Shown: positions 26,253-35,207, numbered from the stretch's first letter. The stretch: 64,000 bases of DNA from CAVTBX01 sp963733135 (GCA_963733135.1 CAVTBX010000004.1:186001-250000), one strand, 5' to 3'. The notes: generated by a model from the sequence alone, not told the origin. Numbers and translations: made by a program.

Positions 26253-26717
26253 TCAGTCGAGCGGAAGCGGCCGTCCCACGACGGGCGACGTGTGGATGAT
26301 CGACGTCGTCGTCTGGCCGAAGACGATGAAGCGGTCGAGGATCGGCTCGAGGTCGTCCATCGCGCGCAGGTGGAGCTTCAACACGAAACAGTCCTCGCCG
26401 GTGACGCGATGGCACTCGACGACCTCGGGGACCTCCCTAGCCAGCTCCGGGATCTTTCCGAGTTGCCGCGTCGTCGGCCTGATCCGGACGAACGCCGCGA
26501 TCGGGTAGCCGAGCGCCTTCGGATCCACGTCGGCCCGAAAGCCCGTGATCACCCCGGAGTCCCGAAGCCGTTGCACCCGCTCCGCGACGGACGGCGCCGA
26601 CAGGTTGACCGCCCGACTGAGAGCCGCGGTGGTGATGCGCGCGTCTTCCTGGAGCTTGGCGAGGATCGCACGGTCTACCCCGTCCAGGACTGACGCTTTG
26701 TAGGTGCGAGAGGTCAT
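26253..26717 (-). CDS. Lrp/AsnC-family transcriptional regulator
   Basis: This 154-aa protein has an N-terminal winged HTH (LDGVDRAILAKLQEDARITT, then LSRAVNLSAPSVAERVQRL) and a C-terminal RAM ligand-binding domain (VTGEDCFVLKLHLRAMDDLE). This is the standard Lrp/AsnC plan, sensing an amino acid. It is divergent from an RhtA-like amino-acid exporter 24 bp away, and a LysE-type exporter follows. It therefore probably controls amino-acid efflux. Confidence 0.93.
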   Translation of the reverse strand: MTSRTYKASVLDGVDRAILAKLQEDARITTAALSRAVNLSAPSVAERVQRLRDSGVITGFRADVDPKALGYPIAAFVRIRPTTRQLGKIPELAREVPEVVECHRVTGEDCFVLKLHLRAMDDLEPILDRFIVFGQTTTSIIHTSPVVGRPLPLD

Positions 26718-26741
26718 TGTCGTTCCGTTCAGAGGCCATGA

Positions 26742-27869
26742 GTGCTGAACGGCGTCGAATCACTATGGCAGATCACGGGCTCGCACCGAAGAATTATCCG
26801 CGTGACCTCACTCCGCGCCGCGGCGTCACGTTTCGCGGCGAGCGCGCCGCCCGAGTCCTTCTTCGTCGGGAGCGCGATCTTCCACTACCTCGGCCCGGCC
26901 TTCGCGGTGCTCCTGTTCGCGCGCCTCGAGCCGCTCGGAGTGGCCTGGCTCCGGATCGCGAGCGCGGCCGCCGTCTTCGCGCTGTGGCGTCGTCCATGGC
27001 GCGTGTTCGGCGGGCTCGACGCACGCAGCCGCCGCGACATCGTCGGAATGGGGCTCGTCCTCGCCGCGATGAACCCGTGCTTCTACATCGCGATCGACCG
27101 GCTGCCGCTCGGGACGGTGGCAGCGATCGAGTTCCTGCCGGTGATCGCCCTGGCGGCTATCGGCACCCGGTCGCTCCGAAACGGTCTCGCGCTCGGCTCC
27201 GCCGTGGCCGGCGTCTACCTGCTCACCGATGTCCGCCTCGAAGGAGAGCCGGTCGGCGTGGCGTTCGCCTTCGCGAACGCAGCGCTCTTCGCGCTCTACA
27301 TCGTCCTCGCCCACCGAGTTGCCCAGGGCGGCCGGGTGAGCGGGATCGACGGCCTCGGCGCAGCCATGCTCGTGGCCATGGTCGGCGTGCTTCCGATCGG
27401 GATCTGGGACGCGGCTCCGGCCTTCGTCGACCCGATCGCGCTCGCCGCGGGAATCGGCGTCGGCATCTCGTCTTCGGTCATCCCCTACGTCTGCGACCAG
27501 CTCGCGATGGCCCGTATGCAGCGAGCCACGTACGCGCTCCTCGTCTCCCTCCTCCCCGCGACCGCCACGGTGATCGGAATCGTCGTGCTCGCCCAGATAC
27601 CGAGCTGGATCGAGGTCGTCGGCGTCACGCTCGTCGTCCTCGGGGTCGCGCTGCACCGCGAGCGGGCCGGGCCAGCGGACAGCCCGGCCGTTGCCGGGCA
27701 GGCGCCTCCGTCAGCGCTCTGTCGCGAGGCGGATGCCAAGCGCGACGAGAATCGCGCCCGTCGCGGCCTCGAGCGCCCGGCGCACCCGCGGGCGGCGCAG
27801 CAGATCGCCGGCTCGGGCTACGGCGACGGCGTACGCGGCAAGCCACGCGAGAGTCATGAGCGAGAATAG
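26742..27869 (+). CDS. EamA/RhtA-type threonine-homoserine exporter-like protein
   Basis: This 375-aa protein has ten hydrophobic helices in two EamA repeats. PLGTVAAIEFLPVIALAAIGT and SSVIPYVCDQLAMARM match the RhtA branch of the drug/metabolite superfamily. The start is uncertain: GTG 26742 or the GTG at 26802 (VTSLRAAASRF). The last 50 or so residues, after LVVLGVALHRERAG, are hydrophilic and lie entirely over the 3' end of the convergent LysE gene, an overlap of 159 bp. Either the protein has an odd tail or its original stop was lost. It is probably regulated by the adjacent Lrp protein. Confidence 0.85.
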   Translation: MLNGVESLWQITGSHRRIIRVTSLRAAASRFAASAPPESFFVGSAIFHYLGPAFAVLLFARLEPLGVAWLRIASAAAVFALWRRPWRVFGGLDARSRRDIVGMGLVLAAMNPCFYIAIDRLPLGTVAAIEFLPVIALAAIGTRSLRNGLALGSAVAGVYLLTDVRLEGEPVGVAFAFANAALFALYIVLAHRVAQGGRVSGIDGLGAAMLVAMVGVLPIGIWDAAPAFVDPIALAAGIGVGISSSVIPYVCDQLAMARMQRATYALLVSLLPATATVIGIVVLAQIPSWIEVVGVTLVVLGVALHRERAGPADSPAVAGQAPPSALCREADAKRDENRARRGLERPAHPRAAQQIAGSGYGDGVRGKPRESHERE

Positions 27870-28340
27870 GAAGCCGAGCCCGAGCAAGGTCACGAATGCG
27901 CCGGTGCCGGACGAGACGAACTGCGGCAGAAGCGCAGGGAAGAACGCGGCCATCTTGGGATTCGTCAGGTTGCTGACGAGGCCCTGGCGGAACGCCACGG
28001 GCGGTTCGAGCCTCCGCGCCGGCTGGCCCGTGGCCTCGCCACTCGCGCCGTCATGAGCCCGGACCGCAGCCCGGAGTGCCTGCGCGCCGAGGTAGATTAG
28101 GTACGCGGCGCCGACGAGCTTCACGGCCCGGAACACCGGTTCCGAGGCGGCCAGGAGCGCCGCGAGCCCCGCAGCCGTGCCGAGCGTCCAGACCGCCTGC
28201 CCGCAGGCGACCCCAGCGGCCGTGAAGATGCCCACCCGGCGACCGCCCAGAAGCGTGCTCCGGATCGTGAGCGCCGTGTCTGGTCCCGGCGTGGCGATAA
28301 CCACTACGGCGACGGCGAGGAAAGACAGAAAGGTCGTCAC
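27711..28340 (-). CDS. LysE/RhtB-family amino-acid exporter
   Basis: This 209-aa protein has six helices. VVVIATPGPDTALTIRSTLL is the conserved LysE N-terminal motif, and KLVGAAYLIYLGAQALR and FRQGLVSNLTNPKMAAFF follow as expected. It exports amino acids or derivatives. The GTG start overlaps the ZIP gene stop by 4 bp. Its 3' end is overlapped by the convergent RhtA-like gene. Confidence 0.92.
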   Translation of the reverse strand: MTTFLSFLAVAVVVIATPGPDTALTIRSTLLGGRRVGIFTAAGVACGQAVWTLGTAAGLAALLAASEPVFRAVKLVGAAYLIYLGAQALRAAVRAHDGASGEATGQPARRLEPPVAFRQGLVSNLTNPKMAAFFPALLPQFVSSGTGAFVTLLGLGFLFSLMTLAWLAAYAVAVARAGDLLRRPRVRRALEAATGAILVALGIRLATER

Positions 28341-29020
28341 CCTGCCAGCGCGTAGGCGACCAGGAATCCCGCCACGGTGGCAAACGCGACGAACGGGCCT
28401 CCCTCCCGGTAGGCCTCCGGCATCACCGTGTCGGCGACGGAGGCGAGCACGGCTCCCGCAGCGAAGGCGAGGAACACAGCGATCAGATCCGTGGACGCGG
28501 ACTCGGCTACGAGCCGGCCGGCGACGAGTGAGACGACGAGCAGTACGGCCACGGCCGCCCAGATCGAAATCGCCTTGCGCGGCGAGTCACCGTTGCGCCG
28601 CATGGATGCGGCCCCGCCGAAGGCCTCCGGGAAGTTGGACGAGACGATCGCGGCGAGGAGCGCGTAGGAACCGCTCTCCGCCAGCGTCACGCCGAGCGCG
28701 AGATTCTCCGGCACACCGTCGAGAGTCACTGCGGCGACCAGGGCGAGCCCGATCGCCTCCCGGCCGCCGAACCAGTGCTCGAGGAATGCGTCGACGCCGA
28801 TGAAGACCGCGGCGCCGGCACAGAGTGCGATCGAAGCCGTCAGGAGGCCTGCGGACACCCGCGCGGGCTCGAAGAGCTCGAATGCGGTCGCCGTCAGGAG
28901 CGCCCCGGCCGCGAACGCGAGGAGTGCGGCCCGAAGGAGCTTGGGCGGGTCGAAGAACGCTCCGAGCGCGGCCCCGATCAGGACCGAGCTGGCCGTGACC
29001 AAGGCGAAGATCACGGTCAT
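28337..29020 (-). CDS. ZIP-family divalent metal transporter
   Basis: This 227-aa protein has eight short helices. TLDGVPENLALGVTL corresponds to the ZIP TM4 metal site (usual H-N-x-x-EG, here D/N/E variant), and SSNFPEAFGGAASM to the TM5 site. The usual His of TM4 is replaced, so substrate preference is open: Zn, Fe or Mn. It is first in a pair with LysE. A 19-bp dyad lies just upstream and may be a metal-regulator site. Confidence 0.85.
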   Translation of the reverse strand: MTVIFALVTASSVLIGAALGAFFDPPKLLRAALLAFAAGALLTATAFELFEPARVSAGLLTASIALCAGAAVFIGVDAFLEHWFGGREAIGLALVAAVTLDGVPENLALGVTLAESGSYALLAAIVSSNFPEAFGGAASMRRNGDSPRKAISIWAAVAVLLVVSLVAGRLVAESASTDLIAVFLAFAAGAVLASVADTVMPEAYREGGPFVAFATVAGFLVAYALAG

Positions 29021-29032
29021 GCCCGCATCATC

Positions 29033-29051
29033 CCTCTAACGCGTCTAGAGG
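29033..29051. promoter_or_regulatory. 19-bp dyad, candidate metal-regulator operator
   Basis: CCTCTA and TAGAGG arms are separated by ACGCGTC, centred 22 bp upstream of the ZIP start in the 67-bp divergent gap with the GH26-like gene. The length and symmetry resemble DtxR/MntR-type sites, but the sequence does not match their consensus. No such regulator is in the window. Confidence 0.35.
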
Positions 29052-29087
29052 TTAAGACCAGGCCCTGGACGGGCGATAGGAGTACAG

Positions 29088-30023
29088 ATGAGCCGGATCG
29101 CGGCAGCAGCCCTCGCATTCTTCGCGTTCGTGCCGGCCGGGCAGGCCGCGGTCGACCTCGGCCTCTACGGGGACAAAGGCCGATTCCGCGACCTCACCGG
29201 CCAGCGCACGAGCTCGGAGCATGTGTTCCCTCCGTGGGGGATCGACTCCCGGCGCCTGGACAACACCTTCGAGAAGTACGGGCCCGTCCCACTGATTGCC
29301 ATCCAGACCAAGCGTCCGGGCGGGGTCGGCGAGGCGATCACTCCGCGCGGCATCGCGCGCGGCAACGGCGACGCCTACCTCTACCGCCTGAACCGCGCCG
29401 CCCACACGTACGGCCGCCGCTCGTACATCCGGCCGATGCCCGAGATGAACGGGCACTGGTCGATGTACTGCGCCTACAACAAGGACGGGTCGAGGCGGGA
29501 CAGGGCTCACTCCCAGGAGTCGTTCAAGGATGCCTTCAGGCGCATCTATGTGATCGTCAAGGGCGGCTCGAAGGAGGAGATGAACGCCGAGCTGGCGCGC
29601 TTCGGGCTCCCGGGAGTTCGGACGAGCCTGCCCGCGAACCCTCAGGCTCGCGTCATCTGGAACCCGCAGGGCTTCGGCTCGCCGAACGTGTCCGGGAACA
29701 TGCCGGCGGCCTACTGGCCCGGCCCCGGGTTCGTAGACGTCGTCGGCAACGACCTCTACGACATCTCCGGCCGCGCGATGTGGGAGGCCGCGCACGACCT
29801 CTACCGAGCACACCCGGAGAAGCCCTACGCCTTCCCTGAATGGGGTCTCTGGGGGCTCGACGACCCCGGCTTCATCCGAGACATGCGCCGCTGGGTCGAC
29901 ACGCATCGGAGAGTCGAGCTCCTGGCCTGGTACAACGGCCCTCCGCACTCCATCTGGGATCTGGCAACGAAGCCGGCGAGCCGAAAGGCCTACCGCCGCT
30001 ACATCACGCCTCTCGGCCGCTGA
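29088..30023 (+). CDS. Secreted GH26-like glycoside hydrolase
   Basis: This 311-aa protein starts at an ATG behind AGGAG. Its signal peptide (MSRIAAAALAFFAFVPAGQA) has A-x-A-type cleavage. IRPMPEMNGHW near residue 117 carries the acid/base Glu, and YAFPEWGLWG near residue 250 carries the nucleophile Glu, the spacing and motifs of the GH26 beta-mannanase-like family (clan GH-A). It is expected to cleave beta-linked polysaccharide outside the cell. It stands alone, with no binding module, and an exporter pair follows it 30 bp downstream. Confidence 0.82.
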   Translation: MSRIAAAALAFFAFVPAGQAAVDLGLYGDKGRFRDLTGQRTSSEHVFPPWGIDSRRLDNTFEKYGPVPLIAIQTKRPGGVGEAITPRGIARGNGDAYLYRLNRAAHTYGRRSYIRPMPEMNGHWSMYCAYNKDGSRRDRAHSQESFKDAFRRIYVIVKGGSKEEMNAELARFGLPGVRTSLPANPQARVIWNPQGFGSPNVSGNMPAAYWPGPGFVDVVGNDLYDISGRAMWEAAHDLYRAHPEKPYAFPEWGLWGLDDPGFIRDMRRWVDTHRRVELLAWYNGPPHSIWDLATKPASRKAYRRYITPLGR

Positions 30024-30052
30024 CCCACGCGCGCTTCGGTAGCGTCTCGGTC

Positions 30053-31027
30053 GTGCCGACCGAGGCTGCAATCGAGGCACAGGGGCTCCGCAAGAGCTAC
30101 GGGGACGTGGAGGCCCTCCGCGGCGTCGACCTGAACGTGCAGGCCGGCACCGTCTTCGGGCTCCTCGGCCCTAACGGCGCCGGCAAGACCACGGCCGTCC
30201 GCATCCTGACGACGCTCCTCGAGCCCGACGAGGGTACGGCGCGCGTCGCGGGAGTCGACGTCCTGCGGGAGCCCGACCGGCTCCGGGAGAAGATCGGCCT
30301 CACCGGCCAGTACGCCGCGGTCGACGAGAACCTCACGGGCTTCGAAAACCTCGACATGTTCGGACGGCTCTATCACCTGGGCCGCCGCCGCTCTCGCGAC
30401 CGGGCGGACAAGCTCCTGGAGGACTTCGATCTCACGGAGGCGGGAGGCCGGCTCGTCCGCACCTACTCGGGCGGGATGCGACGGAGGCTCGACCTTGCGG
30501 GCGCCCTCGTCGCGGAGCCGCCCGTGATCTTCCTGGACGAACCGACGACGGGACTCGATCCGCGGAGCAGGATCGCGCTCTGGGACACGATCGAGAGCCT
30601 CGTGTCGGCCGGGACGACGGTGCTCCTGACCACGCAGTACCTGGACGAAGCCGACCGGCTGGCGGAACGCATCGCCGTCATCGACCACGGTCTCCTGATC
30701 GCCGAGGGAACTCCGGACGAGCTCAAGTCGGGGTGCGGCGGAGACCGGCTGGAGGTGCACCTCGCCGACAGCGGCCAGAGCGAAGCCGCAATCGCAGCGC
30801 TCTCGGCCCTCGCCGACGGCAGCCCCTCGCTTACGAACGGCACCGTGCGCTTGCCGATCCAGACCCGGACGGGCACGATCGCGGAGGCCGTGCGCCGCCT
30901 CGACGCGGTCGGAGTCGGTATCGACGATCTCGCGGTTCGCACGCCGACCCTGGACGACGTCTTCCTCCAGCTCACCGGGCGTACGGCGGAATCCGAGGAG
31001 ACGGCGGAGGAGGCGCCGAGCCGATGA
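30053..31027 (+). CDS. ABC exporter ATP-binding protein, DrrA-like
   Basis: This 324-aa protein starts at the GTG at 30053; the longer frame reads through the hydrolase gene. It has Walker A GPNGAGKTT (residues 39-47), a YSGGMRRRLDLAGAL signature, Walker B PPVIFLDEPTTGLDPRSR, and a roughly 90-residue C-terminal domain, as in daunorubicin-resistance DrrA. It drives the permease with which it overlaps by 4 bp (ATGA). The substrate is probably an antibiotic or lipid. Confidence 0.93.
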   Translation: MPTEAAIEAQGLRKSYGDVEALRGVDLNVQAGTVFGLLGPNGAGKTTAVRILTTLLEPDEGTARVAGVDVLREPDRLREKIGLTGQYAAVDENLTGFENLDMFGRLYHLGRRRSRDRADKLLEDFDLTEAGGRLVRTYSGGMRRRLDLAGALVAEPPVIFLDEPTTGLDPRSRIALWDTIESLVSAGTTVLLTTQYLDEADRLAERIAVIDHGLLIAEGTPDELKSGCGGDRLEVHLADSGQSEAAIAALSALADGSPSLTNGTVRLPIQTRTGTIAEAVRRLDAVGVGIDDLAVRTPTLDDVFLQLTGRTAESEETAEEAPSR

Positions 31028-31797
31028 GCGCCTTCGCGGAAACGCTCTCCGACACCGTCGTCCTGGCGAGGCGAAGCCTCCTTCGCATCCCGCGCCAGCC
31101 CGATCTCCTGATCGGTTTCACGGTGCAGCCGGTCATGTTCGTGCTGCTCTTCGTCTACGTCTTCGGCGGCGCGATCTCGACGCCGGGGCTCGACTACGTG
31201 GACTTCCTCATGCCCGGGATCATCGTCCAGTCGATGGTCTTCGGCGGTTTCGTGACCGCCCTAGGGCTGGCCGAGGACCTGAAGAAGGGCCTGATCGACC
31301 GGTTTCGCTCGCTCCCGATGTCCCGCGCGGCCGTGCTGACCGGACGGACGCTCGCAGACATCGCCACGAACGTCGTTCAACTCATCGTCATGCTCGCCGT
31401 CGGGATGGCGGTCGGCTTCGACTTCAAGACGAGCATCCCCGAGATCCTGGCCGGGATCGGGCTACTGCTCCTGATCGGCTATGCCTTCTCGTGGGTGTTC
31501 GCGCTGATCGGCCTCGTAGCGTCGTCTCCGGAGGCCTCAAATGCCTTCGGGTTCACGATCCTCTTCCCGGTCACCTTCGTCTCCTCTGCGTTCGTTCCCG
31601 TGGAGTCGATGCCGGGCTGGCTTCAGCCCATCGCGGAGCACAATCCCTTCACGACGATGGTCGATGCGACGAGAGCCCTCTTCCTCGGCACGCCGGCCGG
31701 GAACGACGTGTGGCTCTCGGTCGTGTGGTCGATCGGGATCGTGCTCGTCTTCGGGACGCTCTCGGTGTGGCGCTACCGCCGCGCGGTCACGCGTTGA
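31024..31797 (+). CDS. ABC-2 exporter permease, DrrB-like
   Basis: This 257-aa protein has six helices. LIGFTVQPVMFVLLFVYVFG, DFLMPGIIVQSMVFGG, KGLIDRFRSLPMSRAAVLTG and FVSSAFVPVESMPGWLQP are all hallmarks of DrrB-type permeases. It forms the exporter with the preceding ATPase. Its last 11 bp overlap the convergent response-regulator gene, so this exporter and the two-component system face each other, a common arrangement when one controls the other. Confidence 0.93.
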   Translation: MSAFAETLSDTVVLARRSLLRIPRQPDLLIGFTVQPVMFVLLFVYVFGGAISTPGLDYVDFLMPGIIVQSMVFGGFVTALGLAEDLKKGLIDRFRSLPMSRAAVLTGRTLADIATNVVQLIVMLAVGMAVGFDFKTSIPEILAGIGLLLLIGYAFSWVFALIGLVASSPEASNAFGFTILFPVTFVSSAFVPVESMPGWLQPIAEHNPFTTMVDATRALFLGTPAGNDVWLSVVWSIGIVLVFGTLSVWRYRRAVTR

Positions 31798-32449
31798 CCG
31801 AGCCAGGGCGCACGAGACCGCTCTCGTAGGCGACCACCACCGCCTGCACCCGATCGCGGAGGCCGAGCTTGCGGAGCACGTGGGCCACGTGCGTCTTGAC
31901 CGTGTGCTCGCTGACGACGAGCTCGGCTGCGATCTCGCCGTTCGAGAGGCCGCGGGCCAGCATGCGGAGCACCTCGAGCTCGCGGCCGGTCAGCTCGTCG
32001 AGCGCCGGTGGCGGCGACGCCTCCTGCGTATCGGCGAACCGTTCGATGAGTCGCCGCGTGATGGCCGGGGCGAACATCGAGCCGCCGTCCGCGGCGATCC
32101 GGATCGCCGCTGCGAGCTGCGCCTCGGGCGCATCCTTCAGGAGGAAGCCGCTCGCGCCCGCGCGCAGGGCCGCGAACACGTACTCGTCCAGGTCGAAGGT
32201 CGTCAGCACGAGCACCCGCGGGCGAGGCTCGGGCCCGTCCAGGATGCGGCGCGTCGCCTCGATCCCATCCACGTTCGGCATCCGGACGTCCATGAGGACG
32301 ACGTCGGGCGAGAGCTCGTCCGCGAGCGCGACTGCCTCTGCGCCGTCGGCGGCCTCGCCCACAACCTCGAGCTCAGGGTCGTCGCGCAGGATCAGGCGGA
32401 AGCCCGAGCGAACAAGACGCTGGTCGTCGGCCAAGAGGACACGGATCAC
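31787..32449 (-). CDS. NarL/LuxR-family response regulator
   Basis: This 220-aa protein has a receiver domain with the acidic pair (LLADDQR), phosphoacceptor Asp in DVVLMDVRMPNVDG and Lys in FLLKDAPE. The C-terminal LuxR HTH reads LTGRELEVLRMLARGLSNGE and VVSEHTVKTHVAHVLRKLGL. It is encoded after its kinase with a 4-bp overlap, starts with GTG, and binds DNA when phosphorylated. Confidence 0.95.
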   Translation of the reverse strand: MIRVLLADDQRLVRSGFRLILRDDPELEVVGEAADGAEAVALADELSPDVVLMDVRMPNVDGIEATRRILDGPEPRPRVLVLTTFDLDEYVFAALRAGASGFLLKDAPEAQLAAAIRIAADGGSMFAPAITRRLIERFADTQEASPPPALDELTGRELEVLRMLARGLSNGEIAAELVVSEHTVKTHVAHVLRKLGLRDRVQAVVVAYESGLVRPGSVNA

Positions 32450-33570
32450 AGCGGCAGCCTCGCCCGGACCGCGTAGCCGCCCTTCGCACGGGGCCCCGCC
32501 TCGAGATCGCCGCCGAAGACGGCCACCCGCTCCCTCATCCCGGCGAGCCCGTGCCCGGAGCCGGGGCCCGATCCGTTCGCAACGGCCGCGCCCGTGTCCG
32601 CGATCTCGATCTCGAGCGCCTCGTCTCCATAGCGGACGAGCACCTGCGCACTGGCCGGCCCCGCGTGCTTGAGCGCGTTCGTGAGCGCCTCCTGGACGAT
32701 TCGGTACCCGGACACGTCGACGCCCGGGGCGAGCTCGCGCGGCGTCCCCTCATACCGCAGCTCGACCGGCAGACCGGCGTCACGGACGTGAGCGACGAGC
32801 GTGTCCAGGTGAGCCAGGGACGGCTGCGGCGCGAGCATGATCTCCTCGTCGTCCTCACGAAGGACGCCCAGGAGTCGGCGCATCTCGGCCAGCGCCTTCG
32901 TCGCCGTACCCTCGATGGCGTCGATCGCTCCCCGCGCCTCCTCCGGGTCGTCGGCGAGCGCATGCCGTGCGCCGCGCGCCTGGAGCACGATCACGCTGAT
33001 CGCGTGCGCCACGACGTCGTGGAGCTCGCGCGCGATGCGCGTACGCTCTTCGAGCACGGCCTGACGCGCCTTCTCATCCCGGTCGACGATGAGCTCGCGC
33101 TCCCGACCGCGACGGCGGCGCATCGCCCGCCCGGCCAGCCAGGTACCGCCGAAGATCGCCGTGAAGAAGAACAGGTTGCCGACGAGATCGGCAAGGCTTC
33201 CGCCGTCCCAGTCGATCGTCGTCGCCAGCGTGATCATCGAGGCAATCAGGGCGGCCCCGACGAGCGCCCGCAATCCCCCGGTGTGGGCGCCGACCGAGTA
33301 CACCGCGACCCCGAGCGCGATCGCGAGCGTCAGCGGATCCTCGTTCGCAGGCGTGAAGAGGTCGATCACGACCCACGCGCCGAGGTTCAGCACCATGACC
33401 GCGAGCGGGTAGCGCGTCCGCCAGAGGAGCGTCAGCGGCACGAGCAACATCAGAGGCACGAAGAGCGACCGCTCGTAGTCCAAATGGAGCACGAAGAGCT
33501 CGACCTCGGAGATCACCGCGAGCCCGAGAGCGAGCGCTAGCTCGCGGCCCCTGACGGGAAACGGGTTCAT
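32446..33570 (-). CDS. Sensor histidine kinase, HisKA_3 (NarX/DesK) type
   Basis: This 374-aa protein is taken from the ATG at 33570 (MNPFPVRGRELALALGLAV); an upstream start at 33636 would add 22 non-membrane residues. Several N-terminal helices are followed by ERTRIARELHDVVAHAISV near residue 180 with the phospho-His, and an HATPase_c domain (ALTNALKHAG; GSGHGLAGMRERVA). There is no external sensor loop of note, so it probably senses membrane state, as LiaS/DesK kinases do. Likely partner: the response regulator downstream; likely target: the facing DrrAB-like exporter. Confidence 0.92.
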   Translation of the reverse strand: MNPFPVRGRELALALGLAVISEVELFVLHLDYERSLFVPLMLLVPLTLLWRTRYPLAVMVLNLGAWVVIDLFTPANEDPLTLAIALGVAVYSVGAHTGGLRALVGAALIASMITLATTIDWDGGSLADLVGNLFFFTAIFGGTWLAGRAMRRRRGRERELIVDRDEKARQAVLEERTRIARELHDVVAHAISVIVLQARGARHALADDPEEARGAIDAIEGTATKALAEMRRLLGVLREDDEEIMLAPQPSLAHLDTLVAHVRDAGLPVELRYEGTPRELAPGVDVSGYRIVQEALTNALKHAGPASAQVLVRYGDEALEIEIADTGAAVANGSGPGSGHGLAGMRERVAVFGGDLEAGPRAKGGYAVRARLPL

Positions 33571-33721
33571 CCCGGCAGCGTAGGAAACGTGCGGCGCCAC
33601 GTCATCAGCCACGGGAGCGATGAGGAGATCGCTCACGGGAGCGAGCGAGGTTCATCGCCGCGGGTGACGACCCGCCGAGCGCAGGGGCCTAGGCTCGAAA
33701 GACCCGACCCAGGAGGCCCGA

Positions 33722-34534
33722 ATGAGACGCCTGCTCCCGCTCCTAGCCATGCTTTTCGTCCTCTCGGCCTGCGGCGGCGACGCCGAGCAAGACGCTGCGA
33801 GCCCCACGCCAACCGAGCCCGAGGCGAACGTCGTCGAGCTCCGTGGAGACGAGTACGCATTCGTGATGCCCGAGACGATCGAAGGCGGCTGGACGAGCAT
33901 CCGGTTCACGAACACGGGCGACGAGCCCCACGAGTTTGCGCTCGCGAAGCTCACGCAGGGCAAGACGATCGAGGACGGCCTGCGCCTCCTCTCCGAGGCA
34001 ACATCGGGGCCGCCGCCCGAATGGATCGAGATCCGGGCGGGCCTGCCGACGCTCGATGCCGGAGAGACCGCAACCCTGACGCAGGACCTGGAGCCGGGCA
34101 CCTACGCGCTCCTCTGCTTCCTCGACGCCCCAGACGGGAAGACGCACATCGAGCACGGCATGGTGCGCGGGTTCGAGGTTCGCGGACAGTCCGGCGCGCC
34201 GAAGCCGGAGGCCGACGCGACACTTCTCCTCGGCTCGTGGAAGTCAGCGCCGACGGTACCCGCGGGCGAGAGCACGATCGAGCTTCGAAACGACGGGAAG
34301 CGACCGGGCTCCGTCTTCCTGACGGCGTTCGAGCCGGGCAAGACCGAGGAGGATCTTGCCCGCTGGGAGCGGAACGGTCTGCGCGGCCCCGCTCCCGCGG
34401 CCTTCCTCGGCGGCACCATCGACGTCCCGCCGCGGGGCTCGGTCTACTACACGGTCGAGCTGGAGGCCGGTCGCGAATACACGCTCTTCGACGACATTCG
34501 CGGCATCAGCGGAGAGTTCGTCCCGCGGGGGTAG
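33722..34534 (+). CDS. Lipoprotein with two cupredoxin-like domains
   Basis: This 270-aa protein starts at an ATG after AGGAGG. Its lipoprotein signal MRRLLPLLAMLFVLSAC has the lipobox LSAC. Two tandem beta-sandwich repeats follow: EYAFVMPETIEGGWTSIRFT...EPHEFALAKL with LEPGTYALLCFLDAPDG, then a second with PAGESTIELRNDG and a YYTVELEAGREYTLFDDI end. The first resembles plastocyanin-like domains and keeps a HEF and a C-x-L-D element, but the complete type-1 copper set (His-Cys-His-Met) is not evident. It is anchored on the outer membrane face. Function unknown. Confidence 0.8.
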   Translation: MRRLLPLLAMLFVLSACGGDAEQDAASPTPTEPEANVVELRGDEYAFVMPETIEGGWTSIRFTNTGDEPHEFALAKLTQGKTIEDGLRLLSEATSGPPPEWIEIRAGLPTLDAGETATLTQDLEPGTYALLCFLDAPDGKTHIEHGMVRGFEVRGQSGAPKPEADATLLLGSWKSAPTVPAGESTIELRNDGKRPGSVFLTAFEPGKTEEDLARWERNGLRGPAPAAFLGGTIDVPPRGSVYYTVELEAGREYTLFDDIRGISGEFVPRG

Positions 34535-34541
34535 GGCCTCC

Positions 34542-35207
34542 CTAGAGGACGAAGAACGCGATCGCCGCGTACTGGACACCGGCGGCGGCGATCGTCAGTG
34601 CGTGGAAGAGCTCGTGGTAGCCGAACACGCGCGGAACCGGGTCGGGCCGGCGCGTGGCGTAGACGATGGCTCCAAGGGTGTAGAGCGCTCCTCCCGCGAG
34701 GAGGAGCGCGGCGCCCGCCCACCCCGTCGCGTCCAAGAGCTCGGGGAAGGCGACGATGCCCACCCAGCCGAGGGCGACCGCGAGCAGGGCCGGCACCCAC
34801 TTCGGCGCGGTGCGCCAGACGAGGCGCTGGAGGACTGCGATGAGCGCGCCGCCCCAGACCACCGACAGCACGGAGTAGCGCCAGGCGCCGTCGAGGACGA
34901 GCAAGCCGTAGGGCGTGTAGGTCCCAGCAATCAGGAGGAAGATCGCCGCGTGATCGAGCCGTCGCATGATCTCGCGCGCCGACGGCGTCCACGTGACGCG
35001 GTGATAAACGGCGCTCACCCCGAACGTGATCGCAACAGAGGCGCCGAAGACGGCGGCCGCAACACGTTCGGTCGATCCCGTAGCCGCGAGCGTCAGTGCG
35101 ACGCCAAGCGCCAGGAAGACGACGAACGCCCACTGGTGGAACACGCCGCGGAGCCGCGGCCGCTCCAGGGCGACAGTGCTACCGGTACCGGTAGACGATT
35201 CGTCCAC
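34542..35207 (-). CDS. Hemolysin III/PAQR-family membrane protein
   Basis: This 221-aa protein has seven helices. The conserved PAQR metal-site residues are visible: AVYHRVTWTP (Ser/His/Asp region), MRRLDHAAIFLLIAGTYTP and GYHELFHALTI near the C-terminus. Members are YqfA-like integral membrane hydrolase-type proteins; toxicity is not implied by the name. The GTG start lies 29 bp inside the end of infA, so it is translationally coupled to it. Confidence 0.9.
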   Translation of the reverse strand: MDESSTGTGSTVALERPRLRGVFHQWAFVVFLALGVALTLAATGSTERVAAAVFGASVAITFGVSAVYHRVTWTPSAREIMRRLDHAAIFLLIAGTYTPYGLLVLDGAWRYSVLSVVWGGALIAVLQRLVWRTAPKWVPALLAVALGWVGIVAFPELLDATGWAGAALLLAGGALYTLGAIVYATRRPDPVPRVFGYHELFHALTIAAAGVQYAAIAFFVL

